Origin: Dryomyza anilis
Taxonomy: Eukaryota > Arthropoda > Insecta > Diptera > Dryomyzidae
Length of the DNA stretch: 64,000 nt
Direction: 5' to 3'
NCBI GenBank assembly: GCA_951804985.1
Contig: OX638135.1
Location: 65,523,970 to 65,587,969 of the forward strand
Under the pieces are notes generated by a model. The model was not told where the DNA came from, did no database searches, and saw only the letters and a list, made by a program, of their open reading frames with translations. Shown piece by piece: positions 59,430-64,000 of this stretch. Within the stretch, counting starts at the first letter, position 1. The number at the start of each line of letters is the position of its first letter. The position numbers and the translations under genes were made by a program.

Positions 59430-60402
59430 AAGTTTTTAACCAAGAAACTTGCTTTGCACAAACTGGAATTGGAATCATTTTAATTTTTTTTTGTAAGTAT
59501 TTTTTTGTATCAGAGACATTCCACACCAAAACTACCAGAGTTCAACTCTCATCTTCTCCAAAGATACATTGGTTCAAAGTTTCAAAAAATGAATCAATAA
59601 TCACTTTTTGTAGAAAAAACTCTTGACCGTAGAATGCAGCAAACCTCGCTTTAAGGAAATAAAACCAACTTGGTCATAAGTCCTAAATCTGAACATCTAA
59701 TCAATGAAAACTGTAATTGTAATTTAAATTAATTGTTCATAAATTTATTCAAATATCAAATTTATATATGGAATTTTAAAAAACAAACTTTTTCACTAGT
59801 TTAAGAATTGTTTGTATCGAAAAATCTAAAAAAATTGGTTACCAGTCTGACATGTGATTTATGCCTTGAAGTTTTCTCGAACAAACTTGGATAACAAAAA
59901 ACCTATCTTGTTGCTCATTTTTAAAATTTTTAATTTTCGTGGAGTAAAATGTTATGTTAGGATAATTTAAACATTTTCCACATCGATATCGCAATACTTT
60001 TCAAATAAATCTCGATATATTTTAACTATTTGATGCAATATTAATCTAGAATCGTTTTTATTATCGTTTCGAAAAAAAAACTGCGATATGTCGTTTTGAA
60101 CTATTTTTGCAGTTTTAGTACGATTTGGCCTTCGATATTGGTCATAATCGACATAAAAAATTTCCAATATTTTGGATGATTGTGTTTGTTTTATAAAATT
60201 TTCTCTAGTGTTTGAAATATAGGTACTCCACTGTAAATACAATAGACAAAATATTTGACAGAATCAAAGAAGTTCGGAAAAATTTTTAATTATTTCAAAC
60301 AGACAAAAATCGTAAAAAACGAGCGATTTTTTTTTTTTTATGGTACACATTTGAATTGGCAATGTGGCCCGTGATGCCAACTGAGATTGACATGCCTGAT
60401 GT
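59430..60402 (-). repeat. Dispersed repeat with a hAT-like end, minus copy
   Basis: Inverted relative of 48253-49320, moderately diverged. Its outer end reads TTGACATGCCTG (ends about 60402), the inverse of the CAGGCATGTCAA end at 48253. Shared blocks include 'TCTTGACCGTAGAATGCAGC' and 'CCTATCTTGTTG'. Confidence 0.6.
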
Positions 60403-61333
60403 AAACCCTGGTATGCTATGCATGATAAGGGCATGCAAAGGCAATGATCATATTTTCTCTAATATGGCTTACCCAAGGAAAACCCGCTCATATGCCAAAT
60501 TTGTACCCACATATTTTTACCTGAATTAAATTAGATTAATAATTTAATTAATTGCAGTTATTGCTAAGTACGACAACAACAATTCTACGTACGCGCAACA
60601 ATACCACAAACAAGAATATTTCCACGCTCATGCAGCAATCCCGCAAGCAACAACAACGCTACGCATAAGCAAGCGTTGTTGTGTGGACTAAAAATGTCCA
60701 ATAATTGTAATCGCGACGACTAAATCGTGTAGTGTAATCGGGCGACAACGCTAATCTGGGCGTCAATTTTAATCGGGCGACAACTTTAAAATTGCTCTCA
60801 ATGGTCTTTTAAACAGACGGACATACGTTCGAGGAAACCAGTCGTCACCAAACCATACTTGCCATTCAACGAGACGCACGGTACGGTTTCCCAACTGATT
60901 TGCGTTCCAACACCGGCGGAAAAGTTCTCCCACTGTTCGTGTTTGACCATTGGGAAGTGATATCCGGTGCCCATGTGAGCCGGTCACCAAACCCTACCAA
61001 AATGTAAACGTCATGGTCTTAAGGAAGGTCTTTACGATGTGGAATTGTGTCAAACATTTTTAATCGTATGAAGTTATAAAATAAAAATGCATTTTAAATT
61101 AGAAAAGGGTGTTTGTATTTATTTCCTTGTTGTTGCCTTTTAAATTAAAAATGTCATTAAAAGCAAAAACAAAACTAACAATAGAATTATTAAAAGCTAA
61201 CATAATATTATCAATACTTGTTTGATAATTTTATTGTTGTATCCGACAATAATTTGAAAATAATATATGTGGATCCATTTTAACATACAATATTTTTAAA
61301 TTATTGTCGGATTCGACAATAATTTTCTATGTG
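60403..61333. other. Intergenic sequence
   Basis: No gene. A GC-richer patch at 60580-61020 has an open frame on the minus strand without recognisable motifs. A 10-bp-stem hairpin, CAACAACGCT/AGCGTTGTTG, lies at about 60647-60679. 'ATCCGACAATAATTT' (about 61241) and 'AAATTATTGTCGGAT' (about 61297) form an inverted repeat just left of the LTR. Confidence 0.4.
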
Positions 61334-61804
61334 TGTAGTAGTAGCGGTTGGAGGCATTAACTCCCCAATTGTAGTTATATTGGTTGGAGGCATTAACTCC
61401 ACAAATAGTAGTAGTAGCGGTTGGAGACATTAACTCCCCAAATAGTAGGAAGTAGTGGTTGGAGGTATTAACTCCCCAATTGTAGTTATAGCGGATCGAG
61501 GCATTAACTCGCCAAACTAGTATTAAGTTACTTAAAGATTTAATAAGTATATTATTATAGCGGCTGGAGGCATTAACTCCCCAAACGTATTAATAGCGGA
61601 TCGAGGCATTAACTCGCCAAACTAGTATTAAGCTCGAATAAGTATTATAAAATAGCGAATAAGATATTAAACCCACTGAAGGGACAATAAAGAAACTGAA
61701 TAATAATACTTAAACAAAACTAATCTTTTCATTTATCTATTTTTCTGTAAACGAACCCTGGACAAAACCGGCGAGTATACATCAGCCCGAGAAACTTCGT
61801 TACA
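61334..61804 (+). mobile_element. 5' LTR of the second Ty3/gypsy element
   Basis: The right end is well placed: ..CTTCGTTACA followed by a 2-bp spacer and the primer-binding site. The left end is tentative (TGTAGTAG at 61334). The first 300 bp are made of about seven copies of a unit like 'GCGGTTGGAGGCATTAACTC' plus 'CCCAA', alternating with a variant 'GCGGATCGAGGCATTAACTC'. An AATAAAG motif lies at about 61687. Confidence 0.65.
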
Positions 61805-61806
61805 GA

Positions 61807-61824
61807 TGGCGCCCGAGCAGGGAC
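61807..61824 (+). other. Primer-binding site, lysine-tRNA type
   Basis: TGGCGCCCGAGCAGGGAC is complementary to the 3' end of animal tRNA-Lys with one difference (G for A) from the site TGGCGCCCGAACAGGGAC known to bind tRNA-Lys3. It lies 2 bp after the LTR. Confidence 0.8.
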
Positions 61825-62303
61825 TTTAATAAGTTTAGGAAAATTAAAAGTAAGTAGCTGTAATTAAAATGGACACTTCGAGTCCTTGAAATATGATTTG
61901 CAACAATGAAATCAAGGAAAATTAACTCATCGTAACACCATTGTGTAGCCATAATTTTCATCTGGATTGCTTCAACGATTATTTTCTAGAATCTCAAATT
62001 TGTTCAAGCTGCAACGAGGACATAATTGTTTGGTTCAGTGAAAGTAAAGAAGGAAATAATTAGCAAAGAAAATACAAAGGAAAGTGAAGTTAAATGTAAA
62101 TAAAGAAAAAAAAAATGATGATTATAAAATACTGAATTAATAAAGAAAACAGTGAATACAAAGTACAGCAGCAGTATACTGGCAGCAGCCTACGACGTAG
62201 CATCAGCCAACGATGATGCAACAGCCAACGGCGATGCATCAGCCACCGATAATGCCTGCGACAAATGATTTTACAAGTCTGGAGGAGTTAACCGAGATGA
62301 CAA

Positions 62304-62654
62304 ATGAATACGAGGTACTTCGCGACGAAAAGGAGCCTACTCGAGCCGTTCCACAGCCAAGGCAAAAATAGCGACATTTTCAAGTTCGTGAAGATCCGAT
62401 ATCAGAAGCACATACTTAATAGTCAAAGGCACGATAATCCGTTCGCGCCAATAAATCCACGGACGGCGTGTCATCGATGTGGTGGAAACGGACACGTGTC
62501 ACGTGGTTGTAGAAATCCACAGATGATGTTCTGCTGGGAGTGTGGTGGGCGCAATGTCCACACATTTGATTGTTGTCGCCGTCAGGAAAACACCCGCGGT
62601 ACCCGTCAGAGGCAAGATGTGACGGGCGGACCAATGAACAGAGCGCGGAACTAA
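62304..62654 (+). pseudogene. gag C-terminal remnant with zinc knuckles
   Basis: 116 codons. Residues about 55-68 form a perfect CX2CX4HX4C zinc knuckle ('CHRCGGNGHVSRGC'), and 'CWECGGRNVHTFDC' about 10 residues later is a second, irregular one. These bind the element's RNA. The end overlaps the pol frame by about 85 nt in the -1 phase, an arrangement that in related elements is read by ribosomal frameshifting. The N-terminal capsid is deleted or out of frame. Confidence 0.75.
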
Positions 62655-64000
62655 TCAACCCTTTTGCCGTAAAACACGGTAGCATCTTCGCTACGGTATA
62701 CCTGGGTGGCGAAGAAACAGAAGCGATAATAGATACAGGCGCAACGAGAAGTTTCATAAACGAACGATTCGCTACGAAAATCACCGACATGGCAGGGACG
62801 CGTATGGTACGCACAACAGTACAGATGGCAGACGGAGCAGTAGAGCATGTAAATACAGAAATAGAAGTAGAAGTCACATTAGGAGAAAAACGCTGCGTAA
62901 TCACGCTACTGGTACTGAGAAACGCATGTGACAAATTAATATTGGGTGTTGATTCACTCGCATTGTTTGGAGTGGAGCTGCGATATGGCAACTTTTCCAT
63001 TCCAGTCCATTCAGTGAAGAAAATGAAGTATGTACATGTTCTATCGCGGAGGCGAGCGAAGGCACGTGCAACAGCCGGTATGAGCACGTCGTCAGAGAAG
63101 ATGTTTTCACTGCTACATGTCACAACATGTAACAACATTAAAAAACAGATAGATAAAGACGAATATACTAGCGTGCAATACAGCCCGGATGAGCACGCTA
63201 GAAACAACGAAGACGAGAGGGTAAATTCAGAAAACAGGTACGACGAAGTTAATGTCGCCTGGACAGAACAAAAACATAAAGAACATGCAAGCGCGCAGAT
63301 AGGCACTCCGATGAAAGTGCGACGTGGAGGAAACACGCTGAGTAAAGATAGAGATCAGCGTGTGCAAACATTTTTGAAACAAGAGCTGAAAGCATTTGAC
63401 GAATTAAAAGGAGTCACCGACATAGCGGTACACAAGATTGTGATGCATGATGATCGCCCGATTAAGCAGCGGTACTACCCGAAAAATCCGGCAATGCAGG
63501 CGAAAATAGACAAAGAAATAGACGAATTGATCAATAGAGGATGTATAGAACCGTCTCATAGTGCACCAATCGTCTTGGTGAAGAAAAAGACAGGACAATG
63601 AAGGCTCTGCGTTGACTATCGTCGACTTAACGCACGATCAGTCCCGGACGCTTACCCCCTACCTCGCATACAACATATTTTAGACCGTCTGCGCGACGCG
63701 AAATTCATCAGCAGTTTAGACTTGAAGAACGGTTATTGGCAAATACCAATTGAGGAGAGCAGCAAACAGTACACGGCGTTTACCGTACCTGGACGTGGTC
63801 TCTTTCAGTGGCGCGTGATGCCGTTTGGCCTACATTCGGCCGCAGCTACGTTCCAACGAGCGCTCGATCCAGTAATTGGTCCAGAGATGGAACCGCACGC
63901 ATTCGCCTACTTAGACGACATTATCGTGACAGGGCACATTCGAAGAGCATCTGGAGAACCTAAAAAAATATTCAGACGACTCAGGAATGCAAACATGAGA
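62570..64000 (+). pseudogene. Ty3/gypsy pol: protease and reverse transcriptase, partial
   Basis: Protease at about residues 38-120: 'AIIDTGATRSFI' holds the catalytic DTG, with 'LILGVDSLALFGVEL' as the distal strand. A Lys/Glu-rich linker follows. RT starts at about residue 290 with 'PIKQRYYPKNPAMQ'. At 63599 a TGA replaces what is normally a Trp codon ('KKKTGQ*RLCVDYRRLN'); the same frame then continues with 'AKFISSLDLKNGYWQIPI' (motif A), 'PFGLHSAAATFQR' (motif B) and 'AFAYLDDIIV' (YLDD, about 63904). Near 63935 the frame shifts. RNase H and integrase would lie beyond the window. Confidence 0.85.

Larger units (their letters stand above)
61825..64000 (+). mobile_element. Ty3/gypsy element (internal part), runs off the window
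   Basis: After the primer-binding site come about 450 bp of leader, then a remnant of gag with zinc knuckles, protease and RT. Most of gag (the capsid) is missing: only 'FTSLEELTEMTNEYEVLRDE' (about 62268-62327) and the nucleocapsid are seen. The element is broken by a TGA in RT at 63599 and a frameshift near 63935. Confidence 0.85.

Noticed and set aside
60769..60990. Minus-strand frame of 73 codons in a GC-richer patch.
   Set aside because: No family resemblance, no splice or start context that supports it.
61825..64000. Endogenous retrovirus with envelope gene.
   Set aside because: Only gag, protease and RT are visible before the window ends; there is no evidence for or against an envelope gene.

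Overview
The window looks like chromosomal DNA of a higher fly (Diptera, probably Cyclorrhapha). It is very AT-rich, holds one very large Gln/Asn-rich host exon without a stop for 6.6 kb, and is otherwise packed with decayed insect-type transposable elements (Ty3/gypsy, BEL/Pao, RTE-like LINEs, hAT DNA elements, a tRNA-derived SINE) and long TA microsatellites. There is no prokaryotic or organellar gene, no rRNA gene, no convincing intact tRNA gene and no CRISPR array. Family names come from motifs I recognise by eye; no database search was possible.

Layout. 0.15-2.5 kb: 5'-truncated Ty3/gypsy element ending in a clean 3' LTR. 3.2-3.5 kb: first copy of a tRNA-derived SINE. 6.1-17.7 kb: a nested retroelement cluster. 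A BEL/Pao element (gag at 9.1 kb, pol to 16.5 kb, 3' LTR 16458-16826, second LTR copy 17356-17711) is interrupted in its protease by a 3.1-kb RTE-like LINE with a 13-bp target-site duplication. An inverted copy of the left half lies at 6.1-7.7 kb, so the two halves form a large inverted repeat around a SINE, an RTE fragment and TA arrays. 17.7-31.4 kb: tRNA-like pieces, minisatellite, LINE tail, a CTAT microsatellite, a 1.33-kb hAT foldback element with perfect 8-bp target duplication, palindromic MITE-like repeats, a 370-bp tandem array and an RTE copy with a long open frame.

31.9-38.5 kb (minus strand): the only likely host gene, a 2,210-codon exon that ends in a good splice donor and so probably continues to the left of the window or in small exons I cannot see. 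40.2-42.5 kb: a second hAT-type foldback, carrying the C-terminal end of a hAT transposase. 42.7-45.4 kb: SINE plus a decayed RTE copy. 47.0-47.7 kb: a MITE. 48.7-52.3 kb: a nearly perfect 1.81-kb tandem duplication that contains hairpin-flanked microsatellites. 55.5-57.6 kb: a third hAT-type element with perfect 8-bp target duplication, itself hit by a full-length SINE with a 12-bp target duplication. 61.3 kb to the end: a Ty3/gypsy element with LTR, lysine-tRNA-like primer-binding site, gag zinc knuckles, protease and reverse transcriptase, broken by a stop and a frameshift and running off the window.

Most of the interest lies in the transposon biology: nested insertions that can be put in order, at least nine copies of one SINE family, and three inverted-repeat hAT-type elements with modular internal repeats.
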